A stretch of 64,000 nt of DNA from NCBI GenBank assembly GCA_033296885.1, contig MU863903.1, positions 62,001-126,000 on the forward strand, given 5' to 3'. Shown here piece after piece: positions 1-10,541 of the stretch. Source of the DNA: Triangularia verruculosa (Eukaryota; Ascomycota; Sordariomycetes; Sordariales; Podosporaceae). Numbering within the stretch: the stretch's first letter is position 1; every line of letters starts with the position of its first letter. The notes under the pieces are model-generated. The model was not told the DNA's origin. It was given only the letters and a program-made list of their open reading frames with translations, and did not search any database. Made by a program: the position numbers and the translations under genes.

Positions 1-344
1 AGTCGATTCGAGTGTTTGACTGGCAGAAGAGCAGCAAACAGCGGGCGGTCAAGATTTCTGGCGGGCGCTTCCTCGACCAGCGGCAGAACCAAAATTTGAG
101 AGCTGCGAAGCTGCGATAAGATAAGGATTTTGGCAGTGAATTTTGGTGGAGCAGCTCCGGTTGACAACTCCACTGTGGGTCAAGGTCTAGACCGCCAAGA
201 GGCTGTGATCCACATTGGCAGTGCACTTCCGACGTCATATTCAAGATCCAGATCTCAACTCGGAAAGTGGCTCCTATCAACAGCGAGTGTTTATTAGCGA
301 TTGTGTCTCAAGTCCAATAAGTCTTGAATAGGTACGCAGTATAT
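1..344. other. Intergenic, window edge
   Basis: No gene is supportable here. This stretch lies 3' of the leftward CorA-like gene and probably holds its 3' untranslated region. No repeat or structured RNA was recognised. Confidence 0.5.
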
Positions 345-1946
345 TCAACAGACATCCCCCTCCCCCCCTTCCTTCTTCCCCCTCTTGAACATCACAAACC
401 TCCCGCCCCTGATAAAATTCCCCTCAAACAAAAAGTACGTCACAAACGCCAGCAAACTCACCGGCACCGCAACGGCCCAGTACATCCAAAACTTCTCCCC
501 CCCCGGCGCGAACCAGTCCTCCATCCCAAACAAACCCGCCACAAAACCCAGCGGTATAAACACCAAGCCCACCAGCGTCAGCGCCTTGACGCTCAACGCC
601 TCTTTTCTGCTCAGCACCTGCTGTGCCACCGCCTGTCGGTTCCCTGCCATCCCCGCCAGGCCGGTGATGCTTGAGCTGAGGATTTCCACCCTGCGCCGAA
701 CGTCCTTGAGGGACATGTAAAGGAACTGAAAGTCACCCTTTGACGACTGGATCAAATCTCTGTTGGAGGTGTCTGGGGAGGAGAAGGGGATGCGGCATTG
801 GATCATGATCGACTCGAGGTCGATGCAGTAGTAGGATAACCGACGTTCGTAGGATTGGACGTCCGACCACTGCTTCTCGACGGCGGTGGTGTTGAAGTAC
901 TCTAGGTTCTCCTGCCGAGACATGGAGTGTTGGACATGAGAGATATACGTCTGCAGAAAACCGACATGTTGCCTATAGTGGCTAGCGACAATCTTTTGGG
1001 CGAGGGACAGCACCAAGTCGACACCGTTGCTGTCGAATAACTCGGAGTGGTGGTGGAGATAAAAGCAAAGATCATCCAACAGTGTCGTTCGAGGAGGGCC
1101 ACCGCACTGGAGCTTCATCTGCCGTTGATGCGGGATGAAGTCTGGATAGCCGCCCTGATGCAAGCGCGTGATGGGCGAGACGGGGATCGGTTTGAGGGGC
1201 CACTCATAAGAGGTCCCTACACATCGAAGCGGAGGGTCGGTGATGACGATGCAATCCCAACCTGTGCCGCCCTCTCGTGGACGTCGCCAGATGGAGCATT
1301 TCCTGTGAAGGCAGACGGAATCGGTGAACTTGCCGAGGATGCGGGTCGTGGTGACGGTTCGGCCGGTTTCTGCGCAAAAGACTCGGAAGTTGTTCTGCAG
1401 GTCGTTGGGGAGAGATAGGAGCTGGTAATATCTCATCGTGACATGCTCTTTCTGGACCGAGGGCAGTGAGATATTGTAGTAGGCATCGTTGGATTTGAAT
1501 GCTTCGGGGGCGTTGTCTCGTTCGTGGTCGACGAAGAAGGCGGGGTGGATGCCAAAGTGCTGGCCCAGTGTGCCGATATAGGCTGGGGCTTGGCCCTCCA
1601 TGATGATGATGCGGCGTCCATTTGGCCTCGAGGCGGGTGTTTCCTCGCTCAAGGAGAGCTTGAACTTTTCGGGATCGTTGTACTGGTGTGGTTTCTTGAC
1701 GAAGGGAAGACCCGAAGATTCGGACTCGAGGACGGCGATCCTAGTGTTGTTGAAGGGCCAGGGTATGTTCTTGAGTACGATTCTGGGGTCTCTCCTTCTT
1801 AACCTAGGTTCAGACGCGGCCAAGCTCTCAATGGTTCTTTGGTAATCGAGGTCATCGGAGAGCCAAGTGCTGCCTCCCTGGCTTCCTTGGCTAGCGAGAC
1901 TGTCCTGTCTGTACATGGGAGGTTTGGGGGTGTGGGGTGGGATCAT
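345..1946 (-). CDS. CorA-like Mg2+ transporter family protein
   Basis: Single-exon reading frame of 533 residues. The C-terminal third has the CorA layout: a helical stretch (around 340-440), then two adjacent membrane segments, one at about 455-475 (ALTLVGLVFIPLGFVAGLFG) and one at about 485-507 (FWMYWAVAVPVSLLAFVTYF), with a short loop between. CorA proteins carry a GMN signature at the end of the first segment; here the equivalent residues read GME. The first 300 residues are soluble and resemble the variable cytosolic part of fungal CorA-like proteins. The start at 1946 is the first ATG of the frame. The family moves divalent cations across membranes as a pentamer; with the altered signature, transport and ion choice are uncertain. 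The family call rests on the paired C-terminal helices and their context. Confidence 0.75.
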   Translation of the reverse strand: MIPPHTPKPPMYRQDSLASQGSQGGSTWLSDDLDYQRTIESLAASEPRLRRRDPRIVLKNIPWPFNNTRIAVLESESSGLPFVKKPHQYNDPEKFKLSLSEETPASRPNGRRIIIMEGQAPAYIGTLGQHFGIHPAFFVDHERDNAPEAFKSNDAYYNISLPSVQKEHVTMRYYQLLSLPNDLQNNFRVFCAETGRTVTTTRILGKFTDSVCLHRKCSIWRRPREGGTGWDCIVITDPPLRCVGTSYEWPLKPIPVSPITRLHQGGYPDFIPHQRQMKLQCGGPPRTTLLDDLCFYLHHHSELFDSNGVDLVLSLAQKIVASHYRQHVGFLQTYISHVQHSMSRQENLEYFNTTAVEKQWSDVQSYERRLSYYCIDLESIMIQCRIPFSSPDTSNRDLIQSSKGDFQFLYMSLKDVRRRVEILSSSITGLAGMAGNRQAVAQQVLSRKEALSVKALTLVGLVFIPLGFVAGLFGMEDWFAPGGEKFWMYWAVAVPVSLLAFVTYFLFEGNFIRGGRFVMFKRGKKEGGEGDVC

Positions 1947-3300
1947 GTTGAATGCTCCTCGGGGATGCGGCGAGCACCAAGAGCATCGTGGAGGCTGTTC
2001 CTGCCGTCCTTAAGAGATAGAAGCCCATGTCAGGGGATTTGGTAAAAGATTCCCAACAGCCGAGGTGAGGCTGCCGAGTCAGGTAGTCCCTCCAGCGAGG
2101 GAACGTCTCATGAAAACGCCCGGTGAACCAGACCGGCAAGATCCAAACCTTGTTATCAACATGGCCGTTGAGGTGATTGGCTAAGGGAGCCGAAAACGAT
2201 ACAAGACACAGGCCTGAAAGAGGGGAGCAGCGCGGTGAGGCAAGACAAGACAGAGATATCGGTCATATGATATTCCTGTTTGGGAGTCCTTCGTTACGTG
2301 AGTGGTGTCAAGGTGTGGTCGATGTAGACAGGTCTGGCGCCAATAGGATGAGCTCCGGCAACAGCCTGCTGCCAGACCGGGAGTTTAGAGACTGTGCAGT
2401 GGACTCCTGCGCTAGATCGAATATGTTCTGTTGCATCTCAGCTCTGGAGATACAGCCTGACATCGTCATGTTCGGTTTCATGTTTCCCTTCAAGGCGTCC
2501 GCTGCAAGTCAGCCTAACCCCGTGAGTTTGCAATGAGACTATTGGTGGCTATCTATTATCTCCTTGCTCCCCCGAGATCTGGGCAACGCACTGCCACAGA
2601 TGCCGTGTGTCTAAGATGAAGGTGTGACGAAATCTGGGGTCGGATTTGGGGGAGTCTGAAGCCCGCTGTTACCCTTCCTCCAAGACTTCAGACTTTGCGA
2701 TTCTATTCAGCACGAAACAAGACAGCCTGAGCTCCCAGGTCCAACCCGGCTGTCTGGACTGAACCCCCTGAAGCTGCGTTAGCGCCGGGCTGAGTCCCGA
2801 CGTCGACGTCCGCCGGGACCTGTTCAATGCCGGACTGTTTAACAGTTTCACGGTTGCCGTTGTATTGCATCAGTGATATGCCGCCTTCGAGAATGCACGG
2901 ATTGTTCCGCGTATCCTTTCCCTTCCCCTATTCACTTGAAATTGGTCATGTTCGTATCAATTCCCCCACAGGGCTCTCAGCCACTGCAAACACCGGAAAT
3001 CGGCACTAGCGAGATCGCCCAGTTTCTCTCATTCCCCACAATTACAGGGCATGTCGCAGCCTGTCAGGGGCCACCTCAGTTCTCCTTTTGCTCGAGCCGC
3101 TATTCGACCCGTTGAAAGCTTGTCGATTTGATGCACTTTTGTTTTCATTGCAGCTGACGTGTTTTATCGACAATCCCTTTTTGCAAGACATTTTCATCTT
3201 TGCCTCTCTCTTCTCCCTCCAGGTCATCCATTGACCTCTTGATGGTTCCCGTCCCGCCTCTCACCGCCATCACTTGCATCTGGTTGGCTAAGGGGGAGCA
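1947..3300. other. Intergenic, divergent promoter region
   Basis: Separates the leftward CorA-like gene from the rightward mannosidase gene, so both promoters should lie here. Small open frames exist in all phases but none has a recognisable motif or a good splice partner. A pyrimidine-rich stretch lies just upstream of the mannosidase start (about 3185-3225), as is usual for fungal core promoters. Confidence 0.5.
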
Positions 3301-5190
3301 ATGGCCATCCTAACCGCCCGCAGGTTTCAACGCCTCGCTCTCTTGACTGTGGTCGTTCTCATCTTTTATATACTCTTCGACCAGGGAGACTATGTTGCCA
3401 TCCCCCACACGACAAAGACGGGGCAATATGTCCACAGCACCTTCGACTGGGCAAAGCGCCGCATGAGATACCCATTTGATGAGTCGAAGCTGGTGAAGCT
3501 GCCAGAGGGAAAGCCACGAGAGCTTCCCCGGGTTCAATATGACTTTTCCCAGGATGATGCTAGTGAGTCTCACATCAAGACTCAGAAGGAGCGACAAGCT
3601 GCTGTGAAGGAGGCCGCACAAAAGTCGTGGGACGCCTACCGGAAGTATGCCTGGGGTCGTGATGAGCTTTTGCCTGAAAAACTCGTTGGCAAGGATACAT
3701 TTGCCGGATGGGGTGCCACGTTGGTGGACTCGTTGGATACGCTTTGGATTATGGGCATGAAGGACGAATACAAAGAAGCAGTCCAGAAGACCGGCACTAT
3801 CAACTGGGACAAGACAAACTCGCCACACTGCTCCCTCTTCGAGACGACCATTCGCTATCTGGGCGGTCTGCTCTCAGCTTACGACTTGAGTGGTGACAGA
3901 ATTCTTCTCGAGAAGGCTATTGAGCTGGGAGATATGCTCTACGCTGGATTCGACACACCTAACCACATGCCGGCAAACAGCTTCAACTTCCGTGAAGCAA
4001 AGGAAGGCCGTCTCCGACCCAGCATGGCCGAGTCATCTGCCGCGGCCGGAACTTTGTCCCTGGAATTCACACGTCTCACGCAGCTTACGTCGGACCCCAA
4101 GTACTACAACGCCATTGCCGGGGTGACTCGCGCTCTGGAAAAGACCCAGGACGACACCAAGCTGCCGGGCATGTGGCCAGTCTTCATCGACGTTTCTGGC
4201 AACGACCCAGAGGATCCTATCCGTACTAGCGGTACCTCTTTCAGCCTGGGCGCCTCTGCCGATTCGGCCTACGAGTACTTTTCCAAGATGTACGCCCTCC
4301 TCGGTGGTCTCGACCCAACCTACAAGAAGCTCCACCTCAAGTCCATGGCAACCGCTCGCAAGCACTTGCTCTTCCGGCCCATGCTTCCGGATCTCTACCC
4401 TGCCACGCCTCCTGATGTTTTGCTGTCGGGGAATGTCTATGCCAATGGTCAAGACATTATCGACCTCCAGCCTCAAGTGCAACATTTGGGGTGTTTTTCC
4501 GGTGGCATGTTCGCCCTGGGCGGCAAACTCTTCCATGAACCTGCCCACGTCAAGATCGGTGAGCAGCTTGCCCGTGGCTGTGCCTGGGCGTACGAGACAT
4601 TTCCGTCAGGGATCATGCCCGAGGTGGCAGAGATCATTCCCTGCCCTACTCCCTCTGCCGCGCATTCCCCATCAAAGGACGAGAAAGAGGAGGAGTTCCC
4701 CCAGTGCAAATGGGACGACACGGTCTACAAGCAAGCCGCCACCACACCTGGCCGGTATCCTAAGCCGTTCAGAGCCGTTCAAGACCCTTCGTACCTCCTT
4801 CGGCCTGAAGCTATCGAGTCGGTCTTTATCGCCTATCGTATCACTGGAAAGAAGGACCTGCTTGACATTGCCTGGCGGATGTTCACCTCTGTCAAGAAAG
4901 CGACAGAGACAAAAGAAGCATACACGGCTATTTCAGACGTCAATGCCGACCCGGATGCAGAGGAGGTGGATGCCCATGGCCGTGGGGTTAGAAGATCGAG
5001 AACCAAAAACTCGATGGAAAGCTTTTGGATTGCCGAGACGCTGAAGTATTTTTATCTCATCTTCTCTGAGCCAGACCTCATTAGTTTGGATGACTATGTT
5101 TTTAATACCGAGGCGCATCCGTTGAGGATTCCAAAGCCGGGTAGGGGGACTGGGGGGAAGGATGGGTTGGATATGGAAAAGGAGGCATAA
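3301..5190 (+). CDS. Class I alpha-1,2-mannosidase (GH47)
   Basis: Intronless, 629 residues. A short cytosolic tail is followed by one hydrophobic segment at about 12-30 (LALLTVVVLIFYILF), which predicts a type II membrane protein of the ER/Golgi. GH47 landmarks appear in order: WGATLVDSLDTLWIMGM, the GGL.SAYDLSGD segment, SLGASADSAYEY, HLGCFSGGMFALGG, RPEAIES, SFWIAETLKYFYLIFSE, and a C-terminal FNTEAHPL. In this family the last motif carries the threonine that coordinates the catalytic calcium. Family members remove alpha-1,2-linked mannose from N-glycans. The start codon is the one directly before the membrane anchor. Whether it is the ER-type or a Golgi-type enzyme cannot be settled from the sequence. 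An insertion rich in Lys/Glu (about 455-470) looks like a surface loop. Confidence 0.93.
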   Translation: MAILTARRFQRLALLTVVVLIFYILFDQGDYVAIPHTTKTGQYVHSTFDWAKRRMRYPFDESKLVKLPEGKPRELPRVQYDFSQDDASESHIKTQKERQAAVKEAAQKSWDAYRKYAWGRDELLPEKLVGKDTFAGWGATLVDSLDTLWIMGMKDEYKEAVQKTGTINWDKTNSPHCSLFETTIRYLGGLLSAYDLSGDRILLEKAIELGDMLYAGFDTPNHMPANSFNFREAKEGRLRPSMAESSAAAGTLSLEFTRLTQLTSDPKYYNAIAGVTRALEKTQDDTKLPGMWPVFIDVSGNDPEDPIRTSGTSFSLGASADSAYEYFSKMYALLGGLDPTYKKLHLKSMATARKHLLFRPMLPDLYPATPPDVLLSGNVYANGQDIIDLQPQVQHLGCFSGGMFALGGKLFHEPAHVKIGEQLARGCAWAYETFPSGIMPEVAEIIPCPTPSAAHSPSKDEKEEEFPQCKWDDTVYKQAATTPGRYPKPFRAVQDPSYLLRPEAIESVFIAYRITGKKDLLDIAWRMFTSVKKATETKEAYTAISDVNADPDAEEVDAHGRGVRRSRTKNSMESFWIAETLKYFYLIFSEPDLISLDDYVFNTEAHPLRIPKPGRGTGGKDGLDMEKEA

Positions 5191-5578
5191 AGGGGTATAA
5201 AAACAGAGGAGCATATATAGGTACGCATATGGATAGAATTTGCATTTTTTCTTTTAGAGTTGAGCCAACACCGTTTGATATTCAACGCCCTGTGAACCCC
5301 ACAACAGCTATGACGCAGTGCCTAGAAAAGTGGGGTTTCCATCGTTCACCGTTCACGGCAGTTCCCTCGTTGGTTCCCGCCCCTCCTTTTCCACAGCTCA
5401 TCCACGAGAGAGAGCTCCCAAACCCCTGTCAATATCTCTCCATATGAAGTTTCCCCCTTTTCAACGACCTGCCACTTTGCTCCTCTGCCTCTCCCGCCAC
5501 ATCTCCACCACAACCACCTGCCTCTCACCACCAAAACAACCACCACCACCACGACCACCCCCATTCCAATCCACCGCA
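5191..5578. other. Intergenic between mannosidase and Maf genes
   Basis: Short spacer between two rightward genes. The Maf reading frame is open back to 5318, and an upstream in-frame ATG at 5444 could extend the Maf protein. Otherwise it should hold the mannosidase 3' end and the Maf promoter. Confidence 0.45.
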
Positions 5579-6424
5579 ATGGACCTCACCTCCCCACCCC
5601 CAGAAGAAGAACCCCCCTCTTACATCGCCGCCGCCCGCGCCCACGGCATCCCCCTCCGCCAATCAGCCCCCATCAAACCCGGCCCCTCTCCCCTCCAGCT
5701 CCCCATCCTCAACCACCTCCGCACCAAGCGCGTGATTTTAGCGTCAGCCTCCCCTCGGCGTTTGGCCATGCTAAAACAACTCGGTCTGCCAAACATCGAA
5801 GTCTGGCCATCCAACTCCCCCGAGGATCTAGACAAAAAAACCCACTCCCCCGAGGAATACGTCTCCGCCACCGCCCGCGCGAAATGTCACGCTGTCTACG
5901 AAGCCGTTCTCGCTGCCCAAGCAAAACCAGATGCCAGTCCTGAACACAGCGAGGATCCAGCGGTGGTGATTGCTGCGGATACTATTATTGCTACGAGGGC
6001 AGGACAGATACTGGAGAAACCGAGGTCGGAAAAGGATCATGTGAAGATGCTGACGCATCTGAGGGATGGGAGGTACCATAGGGTGCTGACGGGGGTGTGT
6101 GTGATGGCGCCGAAGAGTGATGCGTCACATCCGGGGTATGAGATTAGGGGGCATGTAGAGGATACGAGGGTTTTTTTTGCGGGGGAGGAGGATGGGTTGC
6201 CGGATGATGTTATTGAGGGGTATGTCAAGACGAGGGAGGGGGCGGATAAGGCGGGGGGTTATGCGCTGCAGGGGGTGGGGGGGATGGTTTTGGTGGAGAG
6301 GGTGGAGGGGAGTGTGGATAATGTGATTGGGTTGCCGGTGAGGAAGTGTTTGCAGTTGTGTGAGAGGGTGGTGTTTAGGCAGGGGGAGGAGGGGGAGGGG
6401 GAGGAGGAGGAGGGGGATGATTAG
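5579..6424 (+). CDS. Maf-like nucleoside triphosphate pyrophosphatase
   Basis: 281 residues from the ATG at 5579, which sits in a good initiation context (G at -3, G at +4). The frame is open upstream; an ATG at 5444 would add 45 residues rich in Arg/Ser/Thr that could act as a mitochondrial presequence, but its context is poor. Maf hallmarks are clear: LASASPRR at about 53-60, the AADTIIA segment, ILEKPRSEKDHVKML.L.DG.YHRVLTGV, and near the end EGYVKTREGADKAGGYALQG and NVIGLPV. Maf/HAM1-like proteins hydrolyse dTTP, UTP or modified nucleotides to the monophosphate, cleaning the nucleotide pool. The C-terminus is an acidic Glu/Gly tail. Codon usage changes sharply near 5950, from C-rich to G-rich on the coding strand. 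Confidence 0.9.
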   Translation: MDLTSPPPEEEPPSYIAAARAHGIPLRQSAPIKPGPSPLQLPILNHLRTKRVILASASPRRLAMLKQLGLPNIEVWPSNSPEDLDKKTHSPEEYVSATARAKCHAVYEAVLAAQAKPDASPEHSEDPAVVIAADTIIATRAGQILEKPRSEKDHVKMLTHLRDGRYHRVLTGVCVMAPKSDASHPGYEIRGHVEDTRVFFAGEEDGLPDDVIEGYVKTREGADKAGGYALQGVGGMVLVERVEGSVDNVIGLPVRKCLQLCERVVFRQGEEGEGEEEEGDD

Positions 6425-7669
6425 GGGGGTGGTATTGATGGGGGGGGGGAAGGGATATGCTACTCATGACTAGACCTTTTGAGCCTGAGGGGGGGAGGGG
6501 GGAGAATAAAAGTAATCAGTTTGCGGAAGCGTGTGAATATTAAGGTCTTGATTGGTGTTGGTTTGTTTTGCCTCGTGAGATTATAAAGTTGGGAGTTCAA
6601 AGGACAAGGTATCAAGCTTATATACAGGGGTAATAGATCCAATATGTGAGTTTTCCTTCTTCTGTTGAGTTCATATGCATGGCGACTACACAGGCACCAT
6701 ATGGGGCGGGTATCGGTGTTCAAATACCTGTTCCCGGCGTTAAATTGTCTTTATATCGCACCATCGTTTTGTTTCAAGTCAGCGGTTAGATTATTTGCTT
6801 CGAGAAGGAAGCAGTTTGGTGGTGCTGATCGAGACAGATACCGACCTCTGGGCGTTATCCAGGAAATAAGCAGCCTCCTGCCGTCTTCTCTTCGCTCGGT
6901 TCTGTGATTAGGAGCAGAGGAAACGGAAGGGATAGCTGGGTTGCTGTGCAGTTGGGGAAGCAAGAGAACGGGCTTTGCAAATTGGAGAATAGTGAATCAG
7001 CGGCATCTTTTGAGGTGGGATAGAATATGCTGTACTTTCGCCATTGACTGTCATGACTAGGTAGCTACAGTTGGGTAGGTATTCGAGTGGATGTCGACAG
7101 AGCGGTGATCTTGGTTACCTATGTAAATATCAAAGTGGGAGCTGCAGGAAGTGTTTTGTCGAACTCAGGGCTGTACCCCGACGGCAGTTTGATGGTATCT
7201 GACAGCAAGTTCAAGTTGAGATTTAGTTGATGGTTACATACGGCCAGCAGAAGGAGATCATCAATAAGGGCAGAGGATATCTTTATTTTCATATACTTGA
7301 GCCCCGTTGCAATCGATATTATAAAGTCTAAGTGGCGAGGGTTGGGGTTACAGACGACACCTGTGGCTGAAGCTCCAAGCAACCCTTGATTACCGTTGTG
7401 GCTGATCTGCGCTAAAGATTTGGAGCTGCTGATTTGGGTGTGGGGGTTCCCGACAGCGGTGGGTGGTTCGAGCGTCACGTCCGAGGTCGTCAATGTTGCG
7501 CAAGGAACTCTGCAACTTGAAGAAAACAGCATTTTATGCCGGACAATCGATCAATTCCGACAAGTTTGAGACGGAGAGAATCAACCGCGTGGAATCAACC
7601 CCTGATCCGAACATCCGAACGCCAAACAACGACTCAATCGCCAACTTCAAGCTCGAGAGAGACACTCGC
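6425..7669. other. Intergenic between Maf and CMC1 genes
   Basis: About 1.2 kb with no supportable gene. It begins with very G-rich sequence continuing the bias of the Maf 3' end. The CMC1 frame is open back to 7463, but the residues before the chosen start look non-conserved. The promoter of the CMC1 homologue is expected in the last few hundred bases. Confidence 0.45.
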
Positions 7670-8255
7670 ATGGCCAGCATGACCTCCGCAGACTCCCCCC
7701 CAGCAGCGGCGGCGCCATCAGAGCAAAAAGCCAGACCCATCCCCTCCCGAAACCCCTTGCCTCTGTCGGCGTCGCAAGAATCGCAGGTTAGAGATGTGTT
7801 TTACGCCAGAGTAAGAGCGAAGTGCGGTCCGGAGATCAAAGGTACTTTTCCCTCCAACCCCCTCTTACAAACATCTTCCCCGTGCTAACTTTGAGTCCCC
7901 CCTAGCATTCGCAGAGTGCGCCCAAGACCGTACCTTCTCCTCCCCTTTCCTCTGCCGCGGACCCTTGCACGTGATGAACAACTGCATGAAGATCCACGCC
8001 ACGCCCGAGGAGCAGGACGCTGCAAGAGAGGAGTGGTTTGAGAAGCGGGTGGAGAGGCAAAAGGAGAAGGAGAGGAAGGCGAGGAGGAAGCTGGAGCAGG
8101 AGAAGTTTTTGAGGGAGTGGTGGGGGCTGCCTGAGAAGGATAGGGAGCTGGCGAGGAAGGAGATGGAGCTGCTGGATAAGCCGGAGAGGATAGGTGGGTT
8201 TGTGAGTAGGGAGAGGAGGAGGTTTAACGGTGAGGATGGTGAGGGGAAGAGATGA
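7670..8255 (+). CDS. CMC1: Cmc1-family twin Cx9C mitochondrial protein
   Basis: Two exons, 7670-7841 and 7906-8255, give 173 residues. The 64-base intron has a GTACTT donor, a GCTAAC branch site and a CCTAG acceptor. Splicing places an Ala after Lys57 and completes a twin Cx9C fold: Cys52/Cys62 and Cys74/Cys84, each pair separated by exactly nine residues. This spacing is the signature of small intermembrane-space proteins oxidised by Mia40/Erv1. The flanking residues (RDVFYARVRAKC, then FLCRGPLHVMNNCM) fit the Cmc1 family, which assists copper delivery and assembly of cytochrome c oxidase. The second half is a highly charged Lys/Arg/Glu helix, a longer tail than yeast Cmc1 has. The ATG at 7670 is the first of two close in-frame starts. 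Confidence 0.88.
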
Positions 8256-9119
8256 TACCCATTCAGGACGACAGCACCGGGAAGATGGGGAGATTGGGGG
8301 GGGGGGGGGGGGTGGGTGGAACAGTGTATTATATGGAATGAGCATGATGCTAGACACGATGATATATCAAGGGGGGCAAGGAAGGCTCTCGGTCTGGTAA
8401 GGGCGTTTATGGGTTTGGAATGGCATGGTAGAAACTGAGGCTGCTGGGTCGAAAACACAACTCTGTACAAAATTTTATAGCTCATTGAAATACTGGTGTA
8501 TAAATCCATCAGACTCTAGCGACCCTCGGCTGAGTTTAGCAGAACGGTGAACAACAATATGCTGTAGGCAAACCAAGCCAGCAAGGTATGCCATCCTACT
8601 ACAACGAGGCATCCCAGGCTGACGCTCGTACTAGTCAGCATGACAGCCGAAGCGACCCTAGACCTAGCACTACAGCATGATGTCTGAGTAATCCCTCAGC
8701 TCTCATGGTGAGGTTATTGTTTCCTAGCTTCTAGGCGGCTCGTCGCTTGACGTCCATGACAGTTCGTATTCGAGTCTTTTGTGAGCAAGTATTTTCTGTC
8801 ACCGAGACATCGCTCAGCATCTTGCGGTGAGTTGATCATGTGTTATCGCCATCACGGCGAGAAAAACCAAAGTAGGTAGGTAGGTGAACTTGCCGCCAAT
8901 AGGTAGGTACCTAGGAGAGTTTTGTTACAAATGCACGAGAATGTATACTTACCAAGGGGGGAAAGTAAGGTAGGTAGTCAAAGACGTTTCTTTTTGTAGT
9001 GAAACCTGACGTATCTAGGTAGGGTGTATATAAACCCCCCCATCTCCTCTCCTCTCCTCTCCAGCTTTTCCACTTGAATATCTTCACCTAGGTAACCAAC
9101 CCAAAACCAAACACCCAAC
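8256..9119. other. Intergenic with poly-G run and TAGG tetranucleotide repeats
   Basis: No gene is supportable. Just 3' of the CMC1 gene is an uninterrupted run of about 18 G residues (near 8294-8311). Between about 8870 and 9025 there are short runs of a TAGG tetranucleotide, also seen around 29340-29380, followed by the promoter of the secreted-protein copy. Confidence 0.55.
9027..9034 (+). promoter_or_regulatory. TATA box of the broken secreted-protein gene
   Basis: TATATAAA lies 86 bases before the ATG at 9120. The intact paralogue has the same element upstream of its start, so the promoter arrangement is shared by both copies. This is a motif match only. Confidence 0.55.
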
Positions 9120-9641
9120 ATGGTAGCGCCCACCTCCCTCCTTCTTGCCATACTCGGCATCGGCATCGGCATCGCCTCGGCCCAGCAGCAGATGATAGCC
9201 ATCATCGAGAACGAACCCGACCTACTTTGACAGCCGCAACCGCTACGACGGCGCCAAGAGCTAACGACATTGTCGACTTTGGTTCTTCTCATGCCCCCGC
9301 CACGGGGTCCTCGTGCACGAACCGCGGCACCGTCCTCTCCAGCATGCGCGGGATACTGGACACACCCAGCCCTGACACGTCCTGCGCGGAGGGGAAGTGG
9401 ACGAACGGGTTTAAAGTGTGTGTGGTGTTTGGGGTGGTGATGGTGTTTGATGATAAGGGGAGGAGGCAGGGGTGCCAGCTGGAGGATGTGATGATTTTTA
9501 ATTGTGAGTTTACCTGATTTTATAGTATTAAAGGGGGGGGTTGCTAATGTGATGGGGGAATGATTAGGTCCGAGTGCGCAGCCGTGCTGGACGAATAAAA
9601 AGAGAAAGTATAGGTGCTTGGGGACTTGGTATTCTACCTAA
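9120..9641 (+). pseudogene. Frameshifted small secreted cysteine-rich protein
   Basis: This is a broken copy of the gene at 29881. It keeps the ATG, an intact hydrophobic signal peptide ending ASAQQQ, and the paralogue's sequence, but the reading frame stops at 9228 after 36 codons. Against the paralogue there are two separate one-base gains, one near 9207-9217 and one near 9259-9266. After the second, the frame continues to CTNRGTVLSS, TSCAEGKWTNGFKVC and VMIFNC. A 64-base intron (9504-9567, GTGAGT donor, GCTAAT branch, TTAG acceptor) joins to a last exon with PCWTNK, ending at 9641. The paralogue's first mature cysteine is also lost here (Arg-Tyr instead of Cys-Tyr). Sequencing error could explain frameshifts, but two plus a lost cysteine favour real decay. 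Confidence 0.8.
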
Positions 9642-10541
9642 TTGAGTGACGGGGAGGTTTAGGATGGAGGGAGAGGGTATCTTTCTGTTTTCACTAGTGT
9701 TTACCTACTTACTTTTCCCTTCTTGACGAGGCTGCTAAGAGGCGACTTTGTTGATGAGAGAGGTAAGCTTTTAGGTGGGGAGGGGAGGGGGCGGTGTATT
9801 TAGAAATCTCGAATAAAAGGGAGATATTCCTTCTCGAGTTTACAGCTTTCAAGTCCTCCAGGTTCATAGTGATGTGAGCGAACTTAGCGCTGGCTTGCTC
9901 CTCCTTCATCCCGTTACCACCATCTTGCTCCTTCTTAATACTGGTATATATATTAGTTCTTGTACCCTTACCGCCAATGGAGCAAGAGTCCCATTGTGAG
10001 TCCTGCACTGCAAGCGGTCATTGTGACTATGTAGTGAGCCTGCTGTCTGACTTGAAGATAACAATATATCCTTGGACTCGACAACGAGGAGCCTTCTGTT
10101 CGAATAAAGTGTGGATGGAGGCAAGTCTTTTGCGTTTCCTCCTCTCTCTCTCTCCAAAAATGTAGCGATATTATAAGGTAATTGGAATTCATTCTGTTTA
10201 TCGACTTTTGCTCAACACAACCACTACCTATCCAACCGATGCCTACGGGCACAATCAAATCAATAACTTCAACAAAGTGATTCACACCTAAAGAGATACC
10301 CCCAACCATTCATTTTGTCCAACACATATCCATAAGGTTCATCAAACACCATCCATCACATCAGCCACTTAAACTTCACCAACCAAAACAAAACAACACA
10401 ATATTCAACCAAAAAAAAGTTAGGGGTATCCCGAATCTCTACAAAAACTTTCAACATCCAAAATAGATCATTCTCCAGGAAGAAAACAAGACAGAACTCA
10501 AAAGACACACAACACCAATATCTCTCTTCTCTTCACCCCCC
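9642..10541. other. Intergenic, convergent
   Basis: Lies between the 3' ends of the broken secreted-protein gene and the phospholipase B gene. It is AT-richer than the flanking genes. From about 10320 to 10540 the plus strand is rich in A and C, fitting the 3' untranslated region of the leftward gene. No gene seen. Confidence 0.5.

Noticed and set aside
5444..5578. N-terminal extension of the Maf protein as a mitochondrial presequence
   Set aside because: The upstream ATG has a poor context and the sequence is Pro/Thr low-complexity; kept only as an alternative start.
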